Positions 45,456-59,088 are shown, counted from the first letter of the stretch. The stretch: 64,000 nt of DNA from Macquaria australasica (GCA_005408345.1 SEMN01000103.1:1116001-1180000); one strand, 5' to 3'. Notes: a model not told the origin generated them from the letters alone. A program made the numbers and translations.

Positions 45456-48400
45456 ACAATTTTCACAAACAAGGTATGCATTTATACATGAGTTAAGCAA
45501 TGACTTAAGGAAGTTGTGAAGGCTCCATTTGCATTCCATTAAATCACACATAAACAGCTTTGAGCAGTGAATACTAGCTAATAACAACAACAACAAAATT
45601 CCTAAAATGAACTGTGGTAGAGCGGCACCAGTCACTGATACAGGCTGCCAGCTTACTAACATGACTTTTGCTCTGGTCTCTAGATGCCAACCAGGGCAAG
45701 TTTCAAGGTAGTAAAGTTTGCGTGTTTATAAAGAAGTCTTTAATAAGTCGGAAATTTGCTGGTGGGTACTGCTTTCTCAAAAAACAGAGCAATTAAATCC
45801 TGATTTCATAATGTGGAATCAGACTAAGAGCTGGTTTCTACAGGAACATACATACAGTACTGTATATTTTACAGTTCACTTACAATCGAATACTGTACCT
45901 CTTGTTATTGCCATTTTGCACCATGAAATTATTGATTACTAGCTTTTTTTAATGACAAATTAATTTAATTTCAGAACTGCATATTTCAGCTCTATTTCTC
46001 TTCTGTTTGATTGACAGCACAGGGACAGTTCTGGTGCCACCGTTCTCCACCTTGCATCCCGCTTCAGTCACCATGAGATCACTGACTGGCTTCTGAAGAG
46101 TGGCGAGGTGGACCCCGGGGCCTCCACCGATACAGGCGCCCTACCTGTTCACTATGCTGCTGCCAAGGGAGACCTGTCCTCTCTCCGACTGTTACTGGGC
46201 CACAGCCCAAAGTAAGAACAACATGATTTTGTCTTTACAGCAGTCTGTAAGCTTCCTTTCACTGTGTTTAAAATCTGAACTAACTCTCAGTGTGATTTAT
46301 AAGTTGTTGATTTCTTGTTGCTGTTGTCTAATAGTGATTTAATTTGGTAACTTGTAGGATTTAAGTTGATCAGGGAATGCAAAGGCCTTCATTTAGAACA
46401 CAATCTATAAAAGCAGGCTGGATGTTATTTATTGTGCGCCTAAAAACACACAGCACTCAACACACTCTAAATATATCTTTTTTTCAAATGAACTGTGATA
46501 TTTAGTAATACACAAGATACAGTATTATCAGGGCGGTGAGCATCCATATTACCGATCAGTGCTAAAATCTGTCGGTCTCTAGAAGTTACTTTCAATCATC
46601 ACGTCCCATTAGTCGCATCTGCTTTTGTTAGTCATTGTTCTACCCTTTCAAAGACATCTTAATGTGTGTTACTCTAATTGTGAAGTTGTTTCTTAGCTGG
46701 AAAAACGGCAGTTAGGAGAACAGTCATGTTAACTGTTTAACAGATATGCCAAAGTTAGGATAAACAGCCCAAATCAATATACAAGTACATTATCAGAGTT
46801 ATTTATACTACATACAGTAGGATATAAAGCTAAACTCTACTACTCTACTCACTACTACTTTTTTTCTCTCTTTCTTCTCTCCCTTCAACACCCCCGTCAC
46901 CCATGAAGACTGCAGCGCAAATGTGATTTTAAAAGAGCCTTTAGGCTACAACTTTTATTTCTATAGGCTCCAGACAGTTTTCTCCTACTGTTTGTATCTG
47001 AGACAGGCTGCAGTAGATCCACTGTTCAGATTTAGATTTCAGACTGTTGGCACTTGAGCAGTCTGACATTGATAAATGCTCTACAGGATTTCAAAGGTCA
47101 AAAAGTCAACTCTTTTCAAATGCTTACAAAACAAATTAGAACTGACATAGAAACAGCTGGAGTTGTGGTCAGTAATGTAAGGCTGCAACTAACGCTCATG
47201 TTCATTATTGATTAATCTGATGATTATTTTCTCAATGAATCGATTCATTGTTTGGTCTATAAACATCAGAAAACAGAGAAAAACACTCATCACAACATCC
47301 TAGAGCACGAGGTGATGTCATTAAATGTTTTGTTTTGTCTGACTAACAGTCCAAAACCCAAAAATATTCAATTTACTATAATGCAGTACCAAGAAAAGCA
47401 ACAAATTCTCACACTTGAGAATCTGAACCATCATCCAGTGTTTGGTATTTTTGCTTGGAAAATGACTTAAACGCTTCATCAATTATCAAAATACTTGCAA
47501 TTCATTTTCTATGGATTGAATAATCATTGCTTCTCTAGTAAAAAGTGTGTGTTTGTGTGTGTGCGTGTTATTACCCCTTGATGAATATCATCCCTAATCA
47601 GTGCAGTGTCAGACCCACCAGTGCCCTGCAGAGATAATACCCTCCAGATGTAATCGCAAAGAACACGGGTGAGGCGTTAGAATGGCTATATTGTCCTGTA
47701 TGGACAGTATGAGCACAACCCAACACCAGACTCTTTGTAAGCAGTTTTGATGTATATATGGTGTGAAGTATCAGATTACGGTGAATATCTTTTGTAAAAA
47801 AAACAAACAGATACAGTCACTGGAGTAAAGACTGTGAGAGAAGGTGTTAACTCCACATTATAACACTTAATCTTTCTCATAGTTGACTGATTGTGTTTGA
47901 TATTTTAATATGGCTGCCTTGAAACACTACATAAAAATGCATTTAACTGACACATACAGCAAATCAACAGTCCAGTGACTTGATCAGGGGCTCTCAGTAG
48001 CATGGCTGTTGATTGATGCCTCCCTACAGAGAGTGGTAAGCAATTAATACTTTTTAAACTTAAATTAGTTGTTTTGATTTTAGTGATCTTAAAGTGAATT
48101 CAGAACAGGAACAGATCCCTGGGTAACATTAAGTAGGCAAGACGATTGGCCTTGTTTCGTTTGTTTTTCAGTTTAACATTGTTAGCACACCTGTCGGGTT
48201 ATAAAAAAATAATAAAGGAAAATATGATCATTAAGATAACCGTTGAACTGATGAATGTTCTCTGTGCTGCTGTCTACTTCAGCTATCAACAATGCTCACT
48301 AACTGCTGCCATAAAGAAACAGAAATGTAATGAATTTACGACTTAGTCTTTAAGCTTAACAACCTTGTCTGTTGAATTGCTTTGACTTCGATGATCTTTG

Positions 48401-51400
48401 CAGGATGAGCAGCTTGTCCAGGCACTAACCCTGTGCTGTGCACCTCCAATATTGTTCAGTTGCACCCCAGACAGGTGCATAGCTGCTGAAAATTTAATGA
48501 GCCTCTGGGACATGGTAGCTCCCTGATAGCTGGGCCCCATTCACTCTTCTCCACCACCACTTCCACTGTTGCTGTTTACCACCATCTCCACGGCGACGGA
48601 CAGTAGCGCCAACCGGCGATAAGATAATGAGGAAAACAAATCCGTTTGAATAGGCGGGCTGCTTTCTAGTCACTGGCCTCAGGCATTGTTTAGAATTGAA
48701 CTTTGCAGAAGAGAGATAGCATTCTTGTTTCAGGGTTTATTACAAGCTGCAAATTTGTATCAACGGGTTTTAAGAGGTAATTGGATGGCTCAGAGTTTGT
48801 TCTACTTGAAAAATCACAAGGACAACATGACCCTCTCTGTTACATCATCACTTTACTAACTGCGAGGCTATCGATGGCACAACATAATGAGATGCACAGA
48901 GGTAAAAGTACACATACTAACAGGAAGTAAACAGTAAACAAGCAACACCAACTACATTTGAAGTCTTTTGTTGCATTTTATGATTGCAGCATCACACTAA
49001 ACCAAGTTCTATTTCACACTGTTTCACACTGTTAACCCTAACACAGCCTCAAGACACTGAAAAACCTATACACAAGACCTCATACTACGTCTAGACTTTG
49101 AACAATATATACTTTTGAAGGCTGCGTACCAATATATTACTATTATTATTATTATTACCACATCTAATTATTGGTTATATATGTACAAAATCTGATGAAA
49201 GGCCAGTACTGGTTTAACCATACTTGCAGTACACAGAGATACCATATCATGAAATTACCATAAAATGGCTACAGTATTCAGCTGTCTGCAATGTTGTACT
49301 CATTAAGCAATCACAGTTTTTCGTGTGTTACAATTGGCACAGCACAGATGCAGCTTTGTTTCCCAGTATTTTAGTGCCTGTTAGATTTATAAGCTACATC
49401 TGTATTGGTAGCTCGTTTGCCCGTCCATCCCAGAGAACCAAAACCAACAGGCTCATGCGCTGTGTCTCTGCTGATAGGCTTGTTACACAAAAGAGTGAAT
49501 GAATTAGGGTGAGAGAGAGGGAGAGAGAGAGAGAGAGGCTAGACTGGTAATGCAAGCAATTAGTGCAGATTAAGATCTTTGGCCAAACCATAGTTCCAGC
49601 ATGCAGTTGAGAAGGGTAGATCTCTGCATTAGGATATTCTAGAAAGTTAGCTGTCTAAACTTCAGTTGGAAACACACAAGGTGGACTCACAGGAAAATCA
49701 CCAGTCTCCTAATTTCTTATTCAGTCTTATACTTCTCTCGTTTACAGAACAGTTGCATTAATTTCCTCACCCTCAAAGAAAAGCTCTTGTTCAAAAGTGA
49801 GGCAGGAGTTCATCCTGTATCCAAGTAGCTGATGTAGTAGCAAGGCAAAGCTTCAGTGCTAGCATAGATGAGAAAATAAAGTGATTAAGATGGCTGTTAA
49901 ACAGTAGGAGTATTTTCTCAGGATATGAGTACCCTCTCTGCTTCATTTGTGTTGTTAAGGTTAGAAGAAATTTTGTATGGGCCTCTAAAGTCTGATGCTT
50001 ATTGTTTATCAATGTAGCAGCTCACAAAGAGGTTCAATTAGTGCTCTTTCAAGTTTTGAGTTGTTGAGCGGTTAGTTCTTAAGTGAGGTGGCATTCAGCA
50101 TTATGTTTAGACATGGAGAGTTAGGGGTAAATAGGTAAGTAGAGTTTTTCACTCAGCCAATGGCTGAGCTGCACTTATTTTCTTCAGCACTAATCTTCTT
50201 AATAACGTCTTGGTACAAGTTGAATAAAAAAAAACCCCTCTCTGTTCTCTTACGACAAGAGGTTTAAACTGAGAAAATGCAATGTAACGTGCCATTTTCA
50301 GAAGATTTTGGGCAAAGGGCCCACAGTATTACAACTGTACACTTTGTAAGAGTATTGTTGTCAAGTTAAAACCTTAGACGTGCAATTCTTAAAGTGAAGG
50401 ATTACATGCTCCTCTACAGGTTTCAAAACTCACTACCTGCAATATGCATGTGTATTGAGGTGAACACAAGGCAGTTTTATCTAGCTTTGGTTATGTGTAG
50501 CTTCAGTGGGAAATATACCCTGAACCCCTGAAGTGTTCTACTCATGTAGGGCCACATCAAATGTCCCTGCATGTCCCTTCAGTTTTCTTGTCTGTGTTTT
50601 ATTTTTGTTGTCCTCTTGTAGTTTTGGGGTTCTGCTGCCAACATCTGCAGCCTCTAAAAGAAGATACAGATAAGAGCTGTGTTTTCTGTAATCAGTAGAT
50701 TTCCGTGATAAAATGTCATGCACAAGAAGCTTAAGTCACATAGCTAAATAAAGTGCACAAATTCTCCCACAACATCCTTCATTATATAGACAGCCATTGA
50801 GATAGCTAACAAGCCTTTATCAGGCAAGAAGACCATTAGTGCAACATCAATTACTTTGCTAGTAATGAAGATAACCTTGGTCTTTGTTACCGTGTACATG
50901 GGGGGAAGGGAGGGGACGGTGTACAGACAATTACTGAGGTAAATTACACATCGGAGCTGAACTGGAAATATATCAAATGTCTGCTAAAGCGTGTTTTTTT
51001 TCTCCACTCTCCTTTGAGTGACAAAGTGACTGACGAGGTAGCGCCCCTTGTGCCACTTGCTAGCTGTGTCGTCACACAAGGCTAACCTCTTTCTAAGGTC
51101 TTTGAAATCAACACCTGTTCTCCAAAAGCACTTCTTTAGTGTAGAGTGTTCAAGCCTCTTCACTTTGGAAGAGTTGTGACAAAGGCAGCATGTGCTTTGT
51201 TAGAATCGTATCCATCTTACCTCAGATACACTCAACTTTGTCACTCTCACGAAGTTTGTGGTTAGGATTGATGACAAATGTAAGCTTCTCTCCTACACAG
51301 ACCCCAGTGAGCAGGTGAACTTAAGCCCACTTTGGTTACACTCGTGAATAATTAACCTGTCTGACCACTTCCTGATGACAGAACCGCAGGTTACTTCCCC

Positions 51401-54400
51401 TTCTTATTTTGAAATATTTAAGATGTACTTGTTTTTACTTGGAACTTTTATCACCCAGAGTTCCATTGTTTATTCTAACAGGTTTCCTGAAAGACAAGCC
51501 TGTGCCTCAACCGCACCATGGAGGAAAGTACGGTTATCCCTTAAAATAAATTGATGACATTGTACATCTCAAATTGCCAACCTGAATGTCCTATTATGTT
51601 ACTGAAACATGAAACATGAAACAAAAGACTATATTTAGTTGCAGAAACACCTTACAATTTGTTTGGAATAAAGCAAGACAAACTAATAGCCCACCATAAC
51701 ATCATCCTTAAAGTGAAGCATGGCGTAGGGATCATCATGATTTTGTAGTTGTTTTGCTGCCCCTGGACCTGAACAACCATTACTCATTGAGAAAACTATG
51801 CGCTCAAATGTATAAAAATCATTTTCAACAAGTTTAAGTTTCAGGGTAGCTGTCAGTCATCTGACGCTTAATAGAAGTTGGGAGATGTAACACGAAAATT
51901 CCCCTAAACACTGTGAAAAATAAACTATAAAATGGCTTAGACATTAGAAAAGTAATGTTTCAGAATGGTTAATGGTCAATCCTGGCCTCAAATCAATTGA
52001 GATTCTGTGACATGAACTGAAGAGAGCAGGACACGTTTGGTTGAGGTCACTGCTGTAAAATAAGGTTTAACTAGTTATTAAAACCAAGGGTTCACTTTCT
52101 TTTTCTAACCTGACTTTGAATGTTCAAGCAAATAATTCAATAAATACACTAAAACATGCAACTGTTTTTATGTTACTATTTCAGGCAGATGTAGCTTGTC
52201 CATTATTGTGACTTTATTGAAGAATGCCAGACCACATTTTATGACTAAATTATGCAAAAATCAGGGATATCTCTGTTCATTTACTATATCTTGGCACTGT
52301 TAGATGTATGTCTGACTAAATTTATTTGGTACACCAATGTCATTTCCACAGAAAATGTTATTTTAACAATGTGTATCTCTTTTCTGGTTCAGGATAGGAC
52401 CAGATTGATCATAAGCAGACACAGCCTTGTGTGTTAAGATTTTGACAAAAACTTGTTGTCATCCACATGTTAGTTTAATGCGGGGTCTTTAGTCACCAGA
52501 GTTTTGGCCTTGAGCCACATCCTTTTGAGGGAAAGTTTGGCAGGGTCATGTTTGTGTCTACAAAATACACCTGGCATCCACTTAAGCCCTGCCTCTCATT
52601 CCCCTCACCTTCTCTACTCCTCTTCACCTACTCAGTCTGTCTCGGCCACTGGCAACCCCTCTTTAAGCACAAAGCAAGTTGGGCAAAGCCAGTGGACTGA
52701 TAATCCTCTTAGGAGACTCACTGCTCATTTGTCAGTGTCCAAATAAAGCACAGCATTATGGGATTTAGTGGGGAAGTACCCGTTCACTCCCTGACCTCCC
52801 GCTGTGACTGAGAAGATCTGGAACGGGAAGGGATACAGGAATTGGATGACCTTTTGCATGGGAGGCGGGGCTAAAGGCCTTTGGAAATGAAGGGGAGCGG
52901 GATTTGGCTCAGCGTCACTGTCTGCTCGAAAATAGCCGTGTGTTGACATTGACAAAGGGAAGTTTTCCTGTCACAGTTACCTGTTTCCTTCAGACAACAT
53001 TTACACATCCAACCTTTCAGACAAATCTAAAATCACAGAATATTTGTGTTTCTGTCAGACAGCTAAAAGAGTATAAACAATGATTTGATTGCAGTGACTG
53101 AAGGGTACACAATTTGTGTATTAGATCATTTTGAAAATGAATTGATGCAAACTCTTGCCTCACCCTTTCGACTAAAAAGATTTCTCCAGTCTGGGTCTCA
53201 ATGTGGAGTTGTACTGTCTCGTGGCAAAAATTGCAAGAACTGAAGCCTGGTGAAATACAGAATCCTTTATTTTTGGATAAAAGTTAGGATTATCTGTTTA
53301 GTAATTAAACGGGCAATTTTCACAGTAATCACAAACTGTAATTATAAATGAAGTGACATAAGTCAGTGAATGTGACCCAACAACAAAAGCAAAATGGTGT
53401 TTTGTTTTCGACAGGCTGTATGTAATGGTTTTGCATTCAATTCAAATGTTGCATTGTCGTTTGAAACCCAAGCTCTACTCTTTAGTTTATTAGGCCGGGA
53501 GAATATTGCTGCAAATACTGAATGCTTTCATTGGACTTAATATACTGTATACACAAATTACAATGATTACAGATTCCCCCCTCTTCATTTGCATGTGGGT
53601 TAAAAGCCTTTTGAGATACTCCTATAACAAATGCACAAATATCTGAGGCAACGGTGGGAGTGGAGGTGAAATCAGTAAAACCTTCATCCATTCAGTAACG
53701 TTTGTACCACGATACTATAAAGCTGAATCCATCACACAAGAGAAATCCCAGTGAGTTGCATGTAAAATCCACAATTGTAACTATCTATTTTTGGGTGTCA
53801 GCAGAATTTATTGATGCAGACTTGTATGCAAGTATTAGGTGAACAATTAACTCCTATTTACTCCATTTAGGTTTCAGTGATGAAGGAAGGACAGGCTGCA
53901 ACATACGATCTCCATTAAAGAAATTTGGTCTCCACGTGTCTCTTTATTTAACTCACTGTTTAATTTCCCTACAGCGTTGTCAACTCCCAAACTAAGAATG
54001 GTGCCACGCCGCTGTACCTAGCCTGCCAGGAGGGACATCTGGAGGTCGTCCAATACCTGGTCAAGGATTGTGGGGCGGATCCGAGCATCAGAGCCAATGA
54101 TGGGATGACACCGCTGCATGCTGCTGCCCAGATGGGCCACAACACTGTCATTGTCTGGCTGGTATGTTGGAATGTCAGGACACTACAGATCAAATGTTGT
54201 AAACAAACACAGAGTACATTGATTTATTCCTAAATCCACATTCCATACTTAATGCATTGTTATATTTTTATTCCATTTATTAAAAACTACATCTGCTAAA
54301 TAATGAACTCACAGATGTCTATAATCAGGCAAATTAATGTTCGATGATTTATTGTTTCAATATATTATTTCAAAATGACTCTTCGTTAACACTAGAAGAG

Positions 54401-57400
54401 CTTCGTTGCATCATGATTTAACTCTTTTGTCTAAAATCAAAAATGTTATAGAGAACTGTCTAGAAAGCATACATTTAAAATGTAACTTGCTACTTTTACT
54501 ACTTTGTCATTTGTTTAAAAAATAAACTGCTGGGCAGATTTTGTATTATTGGAATGCCAAGACAAAGTTTTCCCTAACTTCTTCCCCAAAAACAGCTTTC
54601 ATTATTTCCTATTGTTTTAGCAGATGACTGTAACTTGTCGTTATCCTCCCTCCTTTAGATGAGTTTCACGGAGATCAGCTTGACAGACAGGGACAGCGAC
54701 GGGGCCACGGGCATGCACTTTGCAGCCAGTCGTGGCCACGCAAAGGTGCTCAGCTGGCTGCTGCTGCACGGCGGAGAGATCGTTACTGACAACTGGGGAG
54801 GCACCCCGCTTCACGACGCTGCAGAGAATGGTGAACTGGAGGTGTGTGTTTGTGTCTTATTTCTTTTACTTATTAAGTGCTCAGAGTCAGACTGGAATTA
54901 ATAGTGAAAGAGAATACAGGTAAATAAAGCTCTTCCTTTTGGCACTGTCTTAGTAGGCCACAGACTAAGAAACAATTAGCATTTAAATCACCAGAGAAAG
55001 AGGTGCTGTGTGATTTTCATAAAGCGATTAAAAGGTGCAACATTATCTGTCTCCATCTGTAATAGTTCATTATATTATAGCACTGCTTTGGTCAAACTAG
55101 TCCTTCAATCACATATTCAATCTCATCTCTCCAGTTTTGGTATTAGTTTGCCAAATATTCCTCAAAAGTTGAAAATTTCAATAGAAATGTAATATAGTGG
55201 CATTTTAATATTGGAATGAAGGCTTTCTGAAGAAAGATTTGGTGTTTGATGCGTACATTTTTAATCCGATGGTGGAGTGACTTTGTGCAGAATGTTGGCT
55301 GTCCTGATCCTTTTTAATAGTAATGGCAATACGAATAATAGCAGAGATAATGTAGCCTAATTTTATGTAAACAATATTCATAGAAGATATGTAGGAACAT
55401 TATGATTCTCAGTGCTCACATATCCATATACTGAGTTTCACACTTAACCATCTGTTTTGAATGAATGGCCTCTAGCTTATGGTTTTACCACCACTCTGAC
55501 CTACTACTTTGACTAACGCTTTGTTGTATCCATGTCTGGTCAGTCAGCTGTTTCCGCAAGCTTTATGTATTAAATGTAGAGAAAATTAATTTTTATGTCT
55601 GATATTTGCACTACATAAGAAGGGTTTGAAATTGAACTCAAAAGGAAGTTGACCTAAACCCTGACTTACAGGATGCTGGCCCAAGTTTTGGACTGGAGAG
55701 AACATTATTAACAAACTGGAACATGAGTCAATGTGGTAACACAAAGCTTGCTCAGTCTGAGAACAAGCTTAGTCTGGCTTCCACCTAACACTTGACAGGG
55801 GGATATCAAGACGGATGCTTTAAACTGTTTAAGTTTCTTTTGATTACCAAAAGCAAATGCTTTAATTTTAGAGAGGAACAGGGAAGGTTTTCCTGCATCA
55901 TTTAGAAACCATTGAAGTAAAGCATATCAACCCTACACTAAATATTCTGCTTTTAGGAAGGATATTTAATTTCCTATTATGTTATGTTCCTGACTTATGA
56001 GCAAGACTGTGTCCATAAGTATGAATTAGATGGTCATTGTCATATTTATCTCTTTTATACTGTACTAAAGTGGCAATTTGTTTTCTACTGTATTGTAGTG
56101 TAAATTGGAAAAACTAGAATCTTTGGTCACTTTGGTACACATCTGAGTCATGTAATTATTCATTCAAAACTTTCAATTTTTTTTACACGGTTTCCACAGA
56201 ATTAATTATCTGCAAGGTTTGGTGTAAAAGATTTATTTTAACTGACTGAAGCTTATTGTAAGCATAGCTGTCACTTTCACTGACACAGTCATTTTCTTCA
56301 TCTTATTCACATTTGTCTTCTACCACTTTCTCTGTCTCCTCTGTCCTCTGCCTCTCTCATGTCACTCTCCAGTGCTGTCAGATCCTTGTGGTCAATGGGG
56401 TGGACCTGGGCATCAGGGACCAGGACGGCTTCACAGCAGCAGACCTGGCCGAATATAACGGCCACTCCCAGTGTGCCAAGTATCTGCGCACTGTGGAGAA
56501 CATGGTAAGAGACACAGCTGAGCTCAACATCTCTTGCTGCCATGCATCCTGACCTCTGACCTCCCTGTGGACAGGGCCAAACCTAGAGGCAGTGAGGATC
56601 AAAGTATTTTAATCTACACAAACTTTGAATCCTGTTTAAGAAATAAAGCAGAAAATAAATGTTGTTTATTGTATCTGCTTAAGGAAGTTGTACATTAAGC
56701 AAAGTTGTACATTAATCTATGATTTTAGCAGGATTTTGATAAAATTGTTGGAGGTTCCCTAAACACTTTTGTATATAATAATATCAGCAAATATAACATT
56801 TAATTATGTCTACATCATAAACGATATCTCGGACTGATTGGAGGGGGTCATAAGTAGACTTTGCCTCATTTTAAGGGGTCACGAGTCAAGAAGGTTGGGT
56901 ACCACAGCTTTAGGTGCTACAATGTTTGTTTGTAGAATGATTACACAATATCTTGGACACTGCTGGTTAGGTTCTCATCAAACTTGGGGACATATATTTT
57001 ACTGATGTGTTTTTTGCATTTTCAAACACTAATTGGTCTAATGGGAGCTCTACTCAAAACAAGAAAACACACTGTATTTGTTCTAGAAAGAGAACATTTG
57101 TGAAGGACAGCATGTGAACTGTTGCCTTGTTTGTTCTATCAGTAGCACACATGCCCAACTTCCACCTCATCCTGCTCTGCATTAAATTATGAGTTATCAT
57201 GTCTGCTATAGTGACTACATGTTCCATAACCAAACTGTAGTCGATATTCTGCGTCAAAAATGTGATTTTAAATATTCTAATAATAATTAATTATTCTAAT
57301 TTCTTACTTAGTTGATCCCCCAGAGACAAAATGCAACCTTGGAAAACATAAGACTGTGCACCTTGCAGAGAAAAAAAAACACAGCTGTTGCTGAGCCAAC

Positions 57401-59088
57401 ATGTCCCTTGACTGACATCAGTTTATCTCTGCTAATTACCAGATCTATTAACACTTGACATAGTGTGGCCTCCATGGCTTCAACCCACTGGAATCCCCAG
57501 GGCCAAGTGGCCAGAGGAATAATACCTCCTCCACACTGAACTCTCTTTGGTGTGTGGGAAACACATTTCCCCCCTCTTGTGCTCTTCCCATTAGGGACAT
57601 TCAGCCAACTGAGTCCTGCGCTGTGGGAAAAGCAGAGGGCCCCAGAGCCTTTTTGATCAGCTGTGAGATGTTTCATTAGTGTGCAGTAATTAAACCCGTA
57701 ATTCTGTTCTCCTCGTGCAAGTCATCGGGGACTGAGAGGTGGTGGGATTTAAGAACATATTAATCACATTAACAATAACTCATTTATGTATGAGGAATGA
57801 CACTTTTACATTTAAATTAAATGAACCAAATATGTTTTAATAATGAGTGATTACTTTAGAATCAATTGATAGATAAATAGTTTTGTTGTGTTTTTCTACT
57901 GTGGAAATCATCAAACAGATATACTGACGCTTGTATTCATGAACTGCATCCTCTGACAGAGTGTGGAGCACCGTGTTTTGTCTCGGGACCCCTCAACGGA
58001 CCTCGAGTACAAGCAGCCAGACTCGGGCCTCTCGTCCCCAAACACCACCATGCCCCCTGCCAGCCAGACAGCACAGTTTGACATCAGTTCTCCATCCAGC
58101 TCCCTGTCCAACTACGACTCAGCCAACTCCAGCCAATCCAGCACTGGGGAGAAAAGGAGCAGCTTAACAACGTCACGAGGCCCGCCCACTCAGCTGAACA
58201 CAGTCGCACACACAGGTCTGCAATGCATGTAGTAAAAATAATAAACTTTACTTCACTTTACACTCTAGACTAGAATTTTGTTTTCTAAGGTTAACCAACA
58301 AGATGACTAGAAATATACTTCGTATGATATCTTTACAATTGAAATATCAATGCCTAAGCTCAACAGTCAAATATATTTTTTCATCAGCTCATAATCACAA
58401 CGTTTGGTGAAACAAGCTTTGCTGTCTTCAATCATTTAGCCATAAAATCTCGACTGCTGTTTCTTTTACATGCCAAATACAGCATCTCAGCAATGGTAGA
58501 ACCCTGCTATTTACTGAAGCGAAGCTAACATCATTCAGCAGTTTGCTTCCTTTTGCTCTATGTCACTGGTGCATGGTATACTGGTGCTGCACCCTAGTGG
58601 TCTGTGTTTAGATAGTTTTGGATGGAGAGGTGCACCATCTTTAGAGTAACTCATGTTTGAATGGTGTAACAAATAGAGTAAATGTTGAAAGGTTTACTTA
58701 ATTCTTTGTTTCATTAATTTAAATCAGCAATACACCATGTTTGGGCTCCTGTGAGAAACTCAGTAGGCCAGTCTACATTAAACCTGCCCACATGGACCGT
58801 GTCTTTGTCACAGGTGCATCAGAGTCAGCCATTTCAGACATGCAGGCTTACATGGACATGCTAAACCCAGAAATTGGCTCTGACATCCCCAAGAAGAATG
58901 AGATACCTGCCGATGCCACCTCCAAGCTCCCGCCACCACCAACCTATCCACCCCCACCTCCCCCACAGTCTCCCCCGGTGCCCCCTCCACCCCCGAGCTA
59001 CCCAGCACCACCGCCCCCTCTGGAGCCGTCATCAGCTGAGTTCTTGAAGGTGAAAAGCAACTTGCGGCATGTGGAGAGCAAGAAGGAG
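42781..59088 (+). CDS. espn: espn, espin actin-bundling protein (N-terminal seven coding exons)
   Basis: Seven exons (300+194+187+183+132+256+275 nt) join in phase to 509 codons. Ankyrin repeats follow one another, with cores at about residues 39 (ASPVHHAARAG), 72 (GASPAHDAAATG), 106 (GATVLHLAS), 140 (GALPVHYAAAKG), 174 (GATPLYLACQEG), 208 (GMTPLHAAAQMG), 242 (GATGMHFAASRG), 274 (GGTPLHDAAENG) and a degenerate one at 307. Then come SVEHRVLSRDPS, KQPDSGLSSPNTT, the MQAYMDMLNPEIG motif (427-439) and a proline-rich segment (about 457-487) typical of profilin/SH3 ligands. All match human ESPN. Family knowledge: espin cross-links actin filaments in stereocilia and microvilli, and ESPN loss causes deafness. 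The ankyrin domain binds class III myosins. The WH2 and C-terminal actin-bundling modules are beyond 64000. Orientation next to hes2 and acot7 is as in human. Confidence 0.95.
44418..44710 (-). mobile_element. degenerate copy of the GGATAAGCGGTATAGAAAATGG retroposon family
   Basis: CATCCATTTTCTATACCTGC, GGTATCCCAGCATG, CTCTGGACAGGTCAGCAG, ATGAAGACCATGCAAACTTC and ACGCCGTGCTAACCC occur in the family's usual order, with many substitutions. A short poly-T insertion is present near 44560. Confidence 0.65.
45383..45454. repeat. (TG)36 microsatellite
   Basis: Seventy-two bases of TG in espn intron 1. Confidence 0.95.
46018..46211 (+). CDS. espn: espn exon 2
   Basis: Acceptor TTGACAG, donor AAA/GTAAGA, 64 codons plus two bases. 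It encodes DSSGATVLHLASRFSHHE and DTGALPVHYAAAKGDLSSL. Confidence 0.95.
46212..53974 (+). other. espn intron 2
   Basis: 7.8 kb with no exon recognised. It contains one dispersed repeat (47180-47536), (ATT)n near 49137-49157 and (GA)n near 49509-49536. The rest shows nothing I can assign. Confidence 0.65.
47180..47536 (+). mobile_element. common percomorph repeat, GGCTGCAACTAACG family
   Basis: GGCTGCAACTAACGCTCATG, TTCATTATTGATTAATCTG, TTGTTTGGTCTATAAAC, GTTTTGTTTTGTCTGACTAA and TTTGGTATTTTTGCTTGGAA, then CATCAATTATCAAAATACTT. It is the same family as 6495-6796, in the opposite orientation. Confidence 0.7.
53975..54161 (+). CDS. espn: espn exon 3
   Basis: Acceptor CCCTACAG, donor CTG/GTATGT. 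It encodes TKNGATPLYLACQEGHLEV and GMTPLHAAAQMGH, then VIVWL. One base completes the split Asn codon from exon 2. Confidence 0.95.
54659..54841 (+). CDS. espn: espn exon 4
   Basis: Sixty-one codons, acceptor CCTTTAG, donor GAG/GTGTGT. It encodes DGATGMHFAASRGHAKVLSW and WGGTPLHDAAENGELE. The ATG at its first codon is internal and not a start. Confidence 0.95.
54842..56372 (+). other. espn intron 4, nothing recognised
   Basis: AT-rich sequence without recognisable repeats or exons. Intron 3 (54162-54658) is also featureless. Confidence 0.6.
56373..56504 (+). CDS. espn: espn exon 5
   Basis: Forty-four codons, acceptor CTCTCCAG, donor ATG/GTAAGA. It encodes CCQILVVNG, RDQDGFTAADLAEYNGHS and YLRTVENM, the last ankyrin repeats. 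Confidence 0.95.
56505..57959 (+). other. espn intron 5
   Basis: Contains a hAT-like relic at about 56836-56915 (GGAGGGGGTCATAAG, GGGGTCACGAGTCAAG, AGGTTGGGTACCACAG). A GC-richer stretch at 57400-57680 carries an antisense open frame I could not assign. Confidence 0.55.
57960..58215 (+). CDS. espn: espn exon 6
   Basis: Eighty-five codons plus one base, acceptor CTGACAG. It encodes SVEHRVLSRDPSTDLEYKQ, PDSGLSSPNTT and SSPSSSLSNYDS, a Ser-rich linker. The donor ACAG/GTCTGC is weak. A second candidate donor 15 bases later (GCAT/GTAGTA) would leave a different phase. Confidence 0.88.
58814..59088 (+). CDS. espn: espn exon 7 (MDMLNPE motif and proline-rich segment)
   Basis: Acceptor CTTTGTCACAG, donor GAG/GTAAGG, two bases plus 91 codons. 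It encodes SDMQAYMDMLNPEIG, a run of PPPP blocks, and FLKVKSNLRHVESKKE, aligning with human QSYMDMLNPELG and NKLRHVE. The frame stays open upstream to 58723 (see findings). Confidence 0.9.

Larger units (their letters stand above)
43081..46017 (+). other. espn intron 1
   Basis: No exon is seen. It holds a degenerate LINE-tail repeat at 44418-44710 and (TG)36 at 45383-45454. The rest is unassigned AT-rich DNA. Confidence 0.7.
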
